From NCBI GenBank assembly GCA_038496445.1, contig JALMLS010000499.1, positions 1-57,661 on the forward strand: 57,661 nucleotides of DNA, written 5' to 3'. Positions 47,775 to 57,661 of this stretch are shown piece after piece. The DNA comes from Trichosphaerium sp. ATCC 40318. Lineage: Eukaryota > Discosea > Flabellinia > Trichosidae. The notes beneath the pieces are model-generated. The model did not search any database. It saw only the letters and a program-made list of their open reading frames with translations, and had not been told where the DNA came from. Position 1 is the first letter of the stretch. The number at the start of each line of letters is the position of its first letter. The translations under genes and the position numbers were made by a program.

Positions 47775-48290
47775 ATGCGCACCTTCTTGTATCTCGCTGT
47801 ATCTTGTATACTCCTTACAGTGTGTATTGCACTTCAAGAAGACAAAAAAGAAGAAGAACAATACTTTGTCATCTGGAAAGAAGCCTTCGACAACGGTGCT
47901 ATGGATGCTGGATCAGGCGGAAGCAATGGACAGAGTGTCAAAATTAGAGTGTACGACCCAAACGATCATGGTCAGCACTGGATCGAGTCACATGCCTCGA
48001 TATCAGGTTACTTCAACTACCGCAAAAGGGACACGAACTATTGCCTGGATGCCAGCCATATAGCGGCAAACGGAGAGGACGTCAAGTTGTGGACTTGTGA
48101 CGCACACGAAACGAATCAAATGTGGTACAAAGTCTTGTATGGTTCAAACTATCGCCTGTTCCGACACCCTTACACGTCCAATTATGTGGCTGATCACGCC
48201 GGACCCAATGACAATGTACACATGTGGCAGAATGTTGGAGGTGGTCATCCTGACACGAACAACCAACTTTGGGAAAGGAAAGTCATCTAA
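47775..48290 (+). CDS. Small secreted ricin-B-like lectin, copy 2
   Basis: This is a single-exon ORF of 171 aa with the same signal peptide, NYCLDAS block and two QxW-like motifs as copy 1. It carries L20, Y126 and H149. Only about four coding bases differ between the copies, and three of them change the protein. The AATAAA just after the stop is conserved. Confidence 0.75.
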   Translation: MRTFLYLAVSCILLTVCIALQEDKKEEEQYFVIWKEAFDNGAMDAGSGGSNGQSVKIRVYDPNDHGQHWIESHASISGYFNYRKRDTNYCLDASHIAANGEDVKLWTCDAHETNQMWYKVLYGSNYRLFRHPYTSNYVADHAGPNDNVHMWQNVGGGHPDTNNQLWERKVI

Positions 48291-49291
48291 AGTTAAATAA
48301 AATCGCGTATAAGCGGTCCTCACCAGCATCAACTATGCCTCATGTTTAGTGTTAAACAAAAAAACCAACTCTTGGTTACTTTTTTACAATTGTTACTGTC
48401 GTAGCTTTGAGCTGTGTGGTGCGCATGCGAGGTAACAAAATACCTTATCCCTTCATTAGACAAAGTTGTTGTACTCATCTGACTTGTGTTTTCCTTTTTA
48501 TTTTCAGTCTTTAAAATAGTCCATGCAAGTTTACTAGTACGTTGGATTTTTTTAACCTTGAAGTTATAGCTAGACTTCACGACACCTGTATGCTTTGTGC
48601 ACGTGATTGCGTTGGAAATGCGAAAAGTGTCCCTACTTTTACTGTACCCTGCTTGTTGAATTGCTTCTGTGCCGTACGACGTTGTATTGTAGGTACCTTT
48701 AGATAGGTACAACGTAACGTTGTATTAATGTTAACGCAAGTGTTCTTGTGCTCGCTCAGTTTAAACTCATACCACAGGCCAGTGTTGAAATTTTTTATGT
48801 CGATCTCTGTCGCCTTTAGTTACTGTTAGCTCGCGCTACAGTTAGGAGACTTTCTACTTTAATACAACCATTTTAGTCTACAAAACCGCTTTTTCAGCGC
48901 CGTATTTACCCTGCAGAAGGGTATTCCACTGAGCGCGGCGTACGTCGTGTCTGCGGTCATAGCTAAACCTGTAGATACAACTTCACTTTGGATGGAGCTA
49001 GCATACACGCTATACGTATTCAAATTGGCGTGTATAACGTACTAAAATAAACAAAGAATTCTTCGCTACTCTTAAAGCAACTTTTTCTGAAACATAGGCA
49101 AAATCGAGAACAACAAGTACAAACCAGCGCAGGTGTTACGATTTGGCCTTTTCGTTTTGTCTCGCTACACCTCCTCGTTTTATGAGTTTTTTTCAGTGAT
49201 CAAGAAACTCAACTTGCTTTGAAAAAACAAAACGCTGTTTTCTACGCTCTAACGGCTACGAAGAACCCCGAACTATTACTATAAAATAACA
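48291..49291. other. Intergenic, lectin to STAT, copy 2
   Basis: This is near-identical to 1112-2105. No gene is supported. Confidence 0.45.
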
Positions 49292-52044
49292 ATGAGCAAG
49301 CGCAAGTTAGATGACACACAGGGACGCGCCCACCTGCTCAACTCGTCTGATTTTGTTGATGGCAGTAACAATTTGTTACCATCGTTGTACGGCCTTTTGT
49401 TGCCTTTAGTTTTCTCTTAATGCTCTGTTTTCTCTTATTTCTGTTCTTTTATCTGAGACCGTTTCTCTTAAATAATTGTTAGAAATGCTTCAGGAGACCT
49501 ACAAGGTTTTTATTCTCTTGGCTCGAGTGATCCTATAGCGTTTCTGAACTCTGGGGGCGCTATGAACAACTTGCAGCAGAGTAATGATCATTCTGGCCAG
49601 CAACCTCCTCAAGTTGTTCCTGGTCTACCCCCACTCGCCCCCAGAGCTTCAAAACCAACGCAGGGTGTTAGTTTGGCCCCAAAATCAGAACCGTCTCTCG
49701 AGCCACCAAGAAAGATCCAGCGCCTAGAAGCACCTTCAAATGCTCAAGCACAATCTGTGGCAACCCTCACGGTACGTACAGCGTCAAAATAATGTACAAC
49801 GCGTCGTACATGTATTTTTCCTAACAATCGTTTTGTGAACGCACTTTTTTTATTTTTTGGCTTCTGACGAACTCTGTGTAGGGTATTCCACCAAACGCTA
49901 CGGCAAGAGGTCCATCGAATGCTCTCGGTGGTACTGGAATCACCCACAACAACATACAAGACACCGGTATTTCAGCCCTTCAAAAGCTTGCACAAGGCCG
50001 GTACGTAATGAATTTCCCGATAGACGCTTTTGGATCAAAAAAAAGAAATTAAAAAGTGACCGTTGGTTCACCTTGTTTGTTGTTAGAAACTATAGCACTT
50101 ATTATTATGTAGACACTACACCGAAATTAAAGCCATTGAAATGAGCTTGAAGCATATTCGGGCGAACATTATGCGAGGTGACGGAACAGGCGTAGACGCT
50201 TCCTTAAAAACAACAAGGAATCAACTCACTGGCATTTTGGCCGAACTGAAGGTCCGTATTTCGAACGCTTTAAAAAATGACCTCCTTTGACTTTTCTTCC
50301 TAATTCATGAATGTTTGTCATTTTACGTTAAATTAGACCGTTTAACGCTTTTTAGACGCTTGAAACGATGCACTTTCTAGAACCTAAAGACTTTAAAGCT
50401 TTGGAAACCATTCGCGAATTTATCGAGACTTATCTCATTCCTCAATTGACGTTATACCAAGGGGATGTTAAATACATGGTAACGAACCCTCCAGGTCAAA
50501 GGTACACAATCCGGTTGTGATTTTTTTTTTTTTTTTGCTTTTGGCTCGAAGACGTTTTTGTACTTATCTTCGTTACTTTAGACGCGATTCGCCTGTGTTT
50601 TTAGGCTTAACACAAGAGCGCGCTGGTCCTGTCTTTAAGGAAAAACCTATCGGCACATTTTCTCTTCGTTTGTTGACCTCCGCTCGTGTCTCACATATTA
50701 CAACCGTACGTTCTCAATTGTTTTATTTTTTGTATTTCTTTGCTTTCTTGTGCACTCAAATAATATTTTAGGGACATGTCGCACCTGAATTGATTGAAGC
50801 GGCACAACGTATCAAAAGAAACAATCAGGAACTCGAGAATTCCAAACAAGTCTTCAACGAGACTGGTATTGCCGTCTTCAATGAGCTTAAATTCAATGCT
50901 GGTACCTTTCCTAACCTGGTTCGCATGAAGTTCCGCGTTCAAGTTCAGGTACGCTAAACCTTGAATGAGTTTTTTTAGTTCGGCTTGTTTTTTTTTTTTG
51001 ACTTTATTTTAGGTCGTTATTGACGGCGCTACCATCACTAAGAACCTCGAGAGTAACGCTTCTCAACCTTTTATTTCAATGACAAACACTGGATCACAGT
51101 GGAAGGACGCAGCAGGTTCTTGGCTCAAGGACGATGCGTTCAAAGGTAAGCTTTGGTTTTATTCGATTTTCTGAGTGAATAACTTTTTTTGTAGAGAAAT
51201 TTGAAATCACTGTTCCTTGCTTCTGGAATTACTTTCAAAAGCATTACTTGACAGCAACCAAGCAAGAGGTTTCTAACGTAAAGCGTCCTCTTTTCTTGAC
51301 TGATTTTGACTATTTACTCATTTCGAAATTCGGCCTTGGCATAAGTAAGTATAGCAGTACCTTCACTTTGCAACGTTTTATGTGTTAGTTATTAAATGAG
51401 TATTTGTAGAGGATAAGAAGAACATTACTCAACGCGAATTTGAAAAGTTTTGGAACTGGATAGGACCTGGCTTGAAGAAGATCCGTTACCAAAAATACCT
51501 CCTTTGGTTGTTTGAGAATGGGTACTGCTTTGAAATACAAAGTTTTGAAATTTTTTTTCCCATAACTTTTTTCTGTTAATTGTGCTTACCTTCCTCTTTT
51601 AGCTACTTGTGTGCGTTTGTTACAGGTTCTGACGCGGAGAGAGAGCTTGAAGGCCACGAAGCAGGAACTTTTATCATTCGTCTTTCAAAACGTATCGAAG
51701 GCGAGTTTGTTATTAGTTATAAGCTAAAAACAACCGTCCGACACTATTTGATTCAACCTGACGATACTGCTGATAAGAAAAAGACTCTAATCGACTTTTT
51801 GGGTCAGAATCGCTCATTCCTTCATATTCTCCAAATGCGTACATCTGTCGATGGAAAGAAGGTATTCTACAAGCATGATAAAGATGAGGTTCTCGCCAAG
51901 TATTACAAGAAGCCTCCAAAGCAGAAGGCAAAGAACAAGGCCTTACCTCAAAATCCTTACGACGAAAATGTTTGGAGTTTGGATGCTCAACCTGCCGCTC
52001 CTCCAGCAAGACAAGTCCAGAGACGTAAAAAGAAGGTTAATTAG
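49292..52044 (+). CDS. STAT-like transcription factor, copy 2, intact
   Basis: Eleven exons, at the positions matching copy 1, join in frame to 630 aa. The five-C run near 49640 keeps the frame through a Gln/Pro-rich N-terminus. Helical, DNA-binding, linker and SH2 regions follow. SH2 Arg510 (GTFIIRLS) would bind phosphotyrosine. After SH2 comes a STAT-like segment (DKDEVLAKYYKK), and Tyr603 in NPYDENVW is the best candidate for the activating phosphotyrosine. The C-terminus is Arg/Lys-rich with no clear acidic transactivation domain. The Gln/Pro-rich N-terminus and absence of the metazoan N-domain recall amoebozoan STATs. No tyrosine kinase gene is nearby. Confidence 0.88.
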
Positions 52045-52485
52045 TACCGCTTTTTAAGTCCTTAGCCACTTCGATCATTACCCTTAACCTCCCTCCACCA
52101 TATCCTACCGACAACGTCGTGCGAGTGAGTGATAATTAAGCGCAGTGTTGTATTTTTTGTAAGTTGATAGTAAAAAAATAAAAAAAAATCCAAAAAAATC
52201 AGTCTACCACGTTACCAAGACTTCCTTACATCTCATGAAGTTCGGGTAAGAGTTGTACTTGAATTGTAAACGCTGTAACATATTTGAGATATTAGTCGTA
52301 TTGGTTTGGTCGTGTTTATGTTTTTTTTCATACTTTGCATTATTTGAACTCAGTCATTGTTGACACCCACCATTGTAATCGTATTTAGTACATTGGTTTA
52401 ATGACAACACGTGGTGAAGGTTTACAGCGTCTGAGTTGTTAAGCAAGACAACTTATGCTGTAGAACGATTCTTGTCGTGTAAAGC
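52045..52485. other. Intergenic, STAT to VWA8, copy 2
   Basis: This is near-identical to 4856-5296. It holds the STAT 3' UTR with an A-rich AATAAA region and the presumed VWA8 promoter. Confidence 0.5.
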
Positions 52486-55400
52486 ATGCTGAGGGCTGTA
52501 CGAGCCAAGAGAGGTGCATTTTGTGCTCAATTTAGGCACCAAAAGGCTTGTAGAAACGTAAAACTACGTTTTTGCTCTCAAAGTAGCAAATCTAGCGTCC
52601 TGAGTACGTTGTAATGCGTAAGCGAATATTTTTTTTACGTGTTAAAGAGCTCCAACTTGGTTCTGTTGAATATCCCTTAAAGCCTGGCGCAGTAGAGCAT
52701 ATACCTTCTACACGCCAAAAATCGTGGTATGCTCGATCAATATTGGACAGCAGGGAGACTTTGTCGCATATTGAGTGGATTCTCAAAAAAGACTTGTTAA
52801 AACAAGATGTTATACTACTAGGGTACGCTAAAACAGTTCTGACATGCTAAGGTGAACTGTCAAATGATAAAAAGACCATTTTCTGACTTGTCGTCACAAC
52901 AGACCACCTGGTTCACTTAAGAGGTGGATAGCTATGAGATATTGTGAACTTACAAACAGAGAATGCGAAGTTATATCTATCACAAGGGATACTTCAGAAC
53001 CAGACTTAAAACAAGTAATTTATTTTTGCTTTTTTTTACTTTGAAACTTTGATCAAAATTGTACTTCTGTGGCTTGTGTTGACGCTTCTTTTTTTCCTTG
53101 GTAGCGTAGAGAAATTGTAAATAAGACTGCATCGTTTATAGATTCTGTGGCAGTCCGTGCTGCAATACACGGACGCGTTTTGATCATTATTGGATTGGAA
53201 AAAGCAGAAAGGAATATTTTGCCTATTTTGGTATGTCACGTGATTTTTTTCTTTCATAAACTATTTTAAGAACATCTTATGTATGTGCATTACGGTCTCA
53301 CAAGATAATATGACATAGAATAATCTATTGGAGAACCGTGAGATGCAATTAGAGGATGGTCGTTTCTTAATGAATCCAAAGAATTATGATGAGTTGATCA
53401 AGAAAGGCAATACAAAGGAAGATTTAGATAATTTACAGATTGTTCGTGTTCATGATGACTTTAGAACTATTGCTTTAGCTCTACCGGTATGATTATCACT
53501 ACTTACTATTAATTCTTGGTGTAAAACTCGTATTATTGATGTAAACTACTAGTCTAAATACAAAGGAAATCCCTTGGATCCTCCACTACGATCAAGGTTT
53601 CAAGCTCGTCTTATTCCTCCGATATCATCGAGTACCCAGATTGATATAATTGGGCGTGGCTTAGGTGATGCCAGCGAAGACGTAACGGGAGTAGTAAAGT
53701 TTGCCGAAGTTCTTAGAGAATATCAAGAGTACTCACAAGGTAAGATTTCGTTCTTAGCAAAGTTGGTCACTTAAGACTCTTGTCTCATATTCAATCCATA
53801 GAAAATTACACAGACTTGATTTCTAGTGATCTAGAGTTCCCTGATCAAGGAATAGAGCAAATTTATAAGGTAGGTAAAGTGATATTCAGCGAGTTTAACT
53901 GTTGTTAAAAGCTTGTCGAAAAATTTAAAAACCTGCCATTGCGTTCAGTTGTACAAAACGTATTTCCACTTGAATTAGCAGATGGTGGTGCAAGAAAATC
54001 TGAGAGTGTTGTACGAGATATGATTCGTTCTGTAAGGTCGATGAGTAATATTAAAATGGATAACTTGTTTGACATGGACAAAGCAAAAGTTTCTTCAATG
54101 TTCAAAGATTATCACGTGTCACCGAACGCCAATAGCGATGATGTATATGCTACAAGGGAAATACAAATTTCTATATCTGACCGCCTATTTAAAGTCAACG
54201 TACCTTGCGGACAAGGAAAATCAATTGGCGATGATCAATATGTCGTTACTGATTCATTGAAGCGAGTTATCATGTCTATGCTTATGTCTCATGCTGTTGA
54301 TTCTGATATATGCATAGTACGGATTATTAATTTATTATCAGTGTATGTACATACTTACACTTACATTTGCATTAGGTTGGTCCTAAAGGAAGTGGTAAAA
54401 CGAGGTTGATAATGCATTTTGCTTCTTTACTTGGATATGAGATTGAAACTGTTTTGCTTTACAAAGATATGAACTATCGCGATTTGCTTCAGGTATGTTA
54501 AACTCTACGTTTCATTATCGTAGTCAAGTATTAACGTTGATATAAGCGTCGCATGACACGTGAAAATGGTGATACTTATTGGAAAGATTCAGGTCTTATT
54601 AATGCAGCTATAAATGGTAAACTAGTTTTGTGTTAGTCGATTCTAAGCTAACTGAAATTATAGGAAAAATAGCTGTTCTTGATAACGCTGATCGGCTTGG
54701 TTCAGATGCTATTGCAAGTTTACAACAGCTGTTTTTAGACAGAGAGGTATAATCTCCATTAATTTGAAGAGTTTATTTCTCCTAACGTTATGTTTTGATA
54801 ATAGGTTGTTCTTTGTGATGGCACACGTCTTATTTCTCATCAACATTATCAAGATCTTTTAAAAGAATATACGAAAGAACAATTAAAGGAAAAGAATCTT
54901 GTTCCTATACATCCATCATTTAGGTACATTGTAAAGTTAAAATGGGTAAAAAGTTGAAGTTAAAATAGGATTATTGTTACAGCTAACACAAAATCGAACT
55001 CATCCGAGAATTTCTTCACAAAGGAAGTTCAGACATTGTTCCAATTCCTTACAATAGAAGGGATACCAGGCAACGAAGAAGAGTCAATACTTTCAGTGCA
55101 CGTTCCTAATGCATCGAGGAAAGTAACAAGGACGGTTTCTGATGTGGTAGAAGAAATTAACAACACTGTCGAATTCTCAAAAAGTCCTGTTTCTTTACGG
55201 CAGAAAATACGTGCCTTACGAAAAGTAAGTGCCATATCAGAAGGTGTAAATGATAAGGGTATATACGAAGTACTAAATCAGGCGCTTCTTGTACGATTCT
55301 TACCAGCAACAGCCAAGAAAGTATTACTACGCATTCTTAAAAAATTCTCAATCACCAAATCAGTACGTTTATCATGTGATAGTGCCTTGTTAAAGTAATA

Positions 55401-57661
55401 TAGAGTAAAGAGAGTCTATATGATAATTGTGACTTATCAATGGAACCTTACAAGTCTTCAGAATCGCATCTTGTACCTAAACCGCAGTTCTTTGATATTC
55501 CAGAACATGTTGATATACTAACAGATATGGAACGGGATTTTGCACTTGGTGAACACTTACTTCTCATTGGTAACCAAGGAACAGGAAAGAATAAGCTCAC
55601 AGGTAACTCAAAACTCACTTTAAACAAACCAAATTAAAACAAACATAGATAGATTCCTTGAAAAGTTTTCACTTCCTAGACAGTACATTCAACTGCACAG
55701 AGATACAACTGGTTCGCTATCCAAACCTGCCAACAATTTCGTTTCTAACAAGATCTAGTGGCGTCCTTGACTTGTCAAGCTACTATTGTAGATGGAGCTA
55801 TTACATACGAAGATTCACCACTAGTACGTGCAGTTCGAAATGGTCACATCTTGGTAGTAGGTGCGAAGAATCATGTTCTGTTGTTTTTTGTATAATACTA
55901 ATGCACAAAAAAGACGAAGCAGATAAAGCGGATGTTGAAGTTGTATGTATTCTTAAAAACCTTATTGATGGAGAAATGACATTATCTGATCAAAGGTAAA
56001 GTACTCACCACTCTCGTTCAGTCTCTAATAATAGTAATAGGCGTATCTTATCAAAAGAACGAGCTGCGCTTTCAACAAATGAAAACATAATTGAAATTCA
56101 CCCTGATTTCCGAATGATAGTACTAGCCAACAGGTATTATAATAAATGATTTACTTTTCTACTAATTCGTGAGTATAGACCTGGATGGCCGTTCTTAGGG
56201 AATGACTTTTATAGAGAGTGTGGATCAATGTTTAGCTGGTAATTAACGGACTATTTCAACTTCTTGTGTACTAACCATTACAAAGCCACGCTGTTGATAA
56301 TCCAGGCCAGAGTAGTGAGCTATTGTTGTTAAAGAATTATGGACCAAACGTTCCTGAGATAACATTACAAAAGCTTACATATGTTTTTCAAGATTTACGC
56401 AAATTGCATGAACAGGTAAGCTAGTTAAACAATTTGTTCACGTGCTAACAACACTTAGGGCATGTTATCGTATCCTTATTCAACTAGAGAAGTTGTCAAT
56501 ATTGTGAAACATTTGAACCAATACCCTGATGAGAGTATGGAGATGGCTCTTGAAAACGTTTTCAACTTTGATGCATACAATGCGTACGATAACTTTGCAG
56601 TGATATTTTGCTTATTTTGTTTAACAGCGAAGTTACGAAGCTCATTACTTCTGTACTCAACAAACGCCAGTTCAATCTATCAGGAGATTTTCTTAGCACT
56701 ACACGTGGTGCAGCAGCACGTGCTATAAGGCAAAACTTGGAAATCAAGTACTACAAGAACGGAAAAGAAGTTAGTTCATGTTACAGACTCGTTCTTACGG
56801 TTGAGTAGGTTTCAGCGCCCAAACATGGCAAGGTAGACCCAACTAATGCTCCTCACGTTGGAGGAAATACATGGGCAGGTGGTTCTGGAGGTAGAGATAC
56901 TGCTGGTCTAGGCGGTAAAGGAGGACCATACAGACTTGATTCTGGTAGTTTTTCTTTTGTTCTTTTGGTTTTCAGTTAAATCTTTTCAATCTTTGGCGCT
57001 TAACCAAACTGTGCAGGTAATCCTGTTCATCAAATATCAGATGAAGAAAAGAATAGTGTACCTAAAGAAATACAGGAAGCTGCAAGAAAGATGGGACGTG
57101 AAGCATTGGCTAAGAAATTAAAGGAAATTGAAATGTCTAAGTATGATGCTTCTGTTTATGAGCAATATGCAAAAGATATTAAAGACCAAGTAGCACAATT
57201 ACGTGTCATACTTCAAGGTAAAAACAGAAGTTACAACAGCTCTCTAGAGACAAATTTTTTCCAGCTAAAAACAGGCGAACGCAAAATCTTTTTTCAGTTT
57301 GATCTGTTGGTTTTTAACACGTGATAAAAAAGGATTGGAAGCTAAAAATAGCAATGACCGTGAATGGTTGAAGCATCAGACTACAGGGGATTTAGATGAT
57401 AGTAAGCTTGTTGAAGGGATAACAGGAGAAAAAACTATTTATAAAAGACGTGGAAGTCCTAGCAAGAATCAAGTTGGTTTCGGAAGTAAACCAAAAATAG
57501 CTAAGTTTGTACTCGATATAAGCGCCAGGTACGTATTATATTTTTAAAATAAGGGTGGTAAGGTTTAACATGTGTGTATGTAGTATGTACAGATTCAATG
57601 ATATGATGGTAGACTTGAAGTATGCTCAGAACTTGCAGCATTGGTACAAACCTCATTTTTT
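52486..57661 (+). CDS. VWA8: VWA8-like AAA+ protein, copy 2, cut by window end
   Basis: This has the same start, presequence and exon plan as copy 1. All three AAA+ modules and the first part of the VWA domain (DISAS across the intron near 57530) are present. The window ends within the exon or intron matching 10389-10470, so roughly the last 170 residues are missing. Substitutions relative to copy 1 include K/E, S/P and T/A changes in the segment between AAA1 and AAA2 (about 54000-54150). In the final roughly 70 bases several indels break the frame, which I attribute to poor sequence at the edge rather than to gene decay. Confidence 0.85.

Larger units (their letters stand above)
47175..57661 (+). 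repeat. Direct repeat, copy 2
   Basis: This is the second copy of the block at 1-10468, in the same orientation. The left border in this copy is where similarity to position 1 begins, so the real border may lie further left in copy 1 outside the window. Copy 2 runs off the window at the position matching about 10468. The last roughly 120 bases contain several indels relative to copy 1. Confidence 0.95.

Noticed and set aside
1-57661. tRNA, rRNA, viral genome or bacterial origin
   Set aside because: No tRNA cloverleaf or rRNA sequence was recognised. Spliceosomal introns throughout and eukaryotic families exclude bacterial DNA. Retroelement pieces are isolated relics.

Overview
The window is eukaryotic nuclear DNA. 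Genes are AT-rich and cut by many short GT-AG introns, mostly 40-70 nt, often with a CTAAC/CTAAT-like branch site and a TAG or CAG acceptor. Gene content (a STAT-type transcription factor with SH2, a mitochondrial VWA8 AAA+ protein, F-box and ankyrin-PARP proteins, decayed retroelements) fits an amoebozoan or early-branching holozoan protist. The sequence does not settle which.

Layout. Bases 1-10468 and 47175-57661 are two copies of one direct repeat carrying a small secreted ricin-B-like lectin, a STAT-like gene and a VWA8-like gene, all on the plus strand. VWA8 is complete only in copy 1, because copy 2 is cut by the window end. STAT is intact only in copy 2, because copy 1 has a 2-nt deletion. 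The repeat period is about 47.2 kb. Copy differences are densest at the two extreme window edges, as expected if the window is a whole contig with low-quality ends.

Between the repeats lies an accessory region dominated by ankyrin-PARP genes. Gene A (12155-16386, +) is intact, about 1027 aa: 12 consecutive ankyrin exons of exactly 99 nt plus one short one, then a PARP catalytic domain with an H-Y-E triad and a coiled-coil tail. Genes B (30277-34647, +) and C (35982-40330, -) form the arms of a palindrome of about 5.1 kb with a spacer near 1.6 kb. They add a zf-UBR-like Cys/His module between the ankyrin repeats and the PARP domain. Both carry lesions, at different places. Three further PARP relics (about 19.6-20.35 kb, 28.74-29.39 kb, 44.15-44.29 kb) and a dispersed repeat of about 400 bp (here called R) show repeated duplication and inversion of this family.

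The rest is a small F-box plus PH-domain gene head-to-head with a broken LRR gene, a secreted DUF4185-like beta-propeller gene with a frameshift, a second decayed secreted-protein gene, a Ty3/gypsy relic, two non-LTR relics, and a 2.68-kb terminal-inverted-repeat element with an 8-bp target duplication. The genes do not form an operon. The unifying theme is a lineage-specific ankyrin/UBR/PARP family evolving by exon-unit duplication and inverted duplication. I saw no tRNA, rRNA or CRISPR array.
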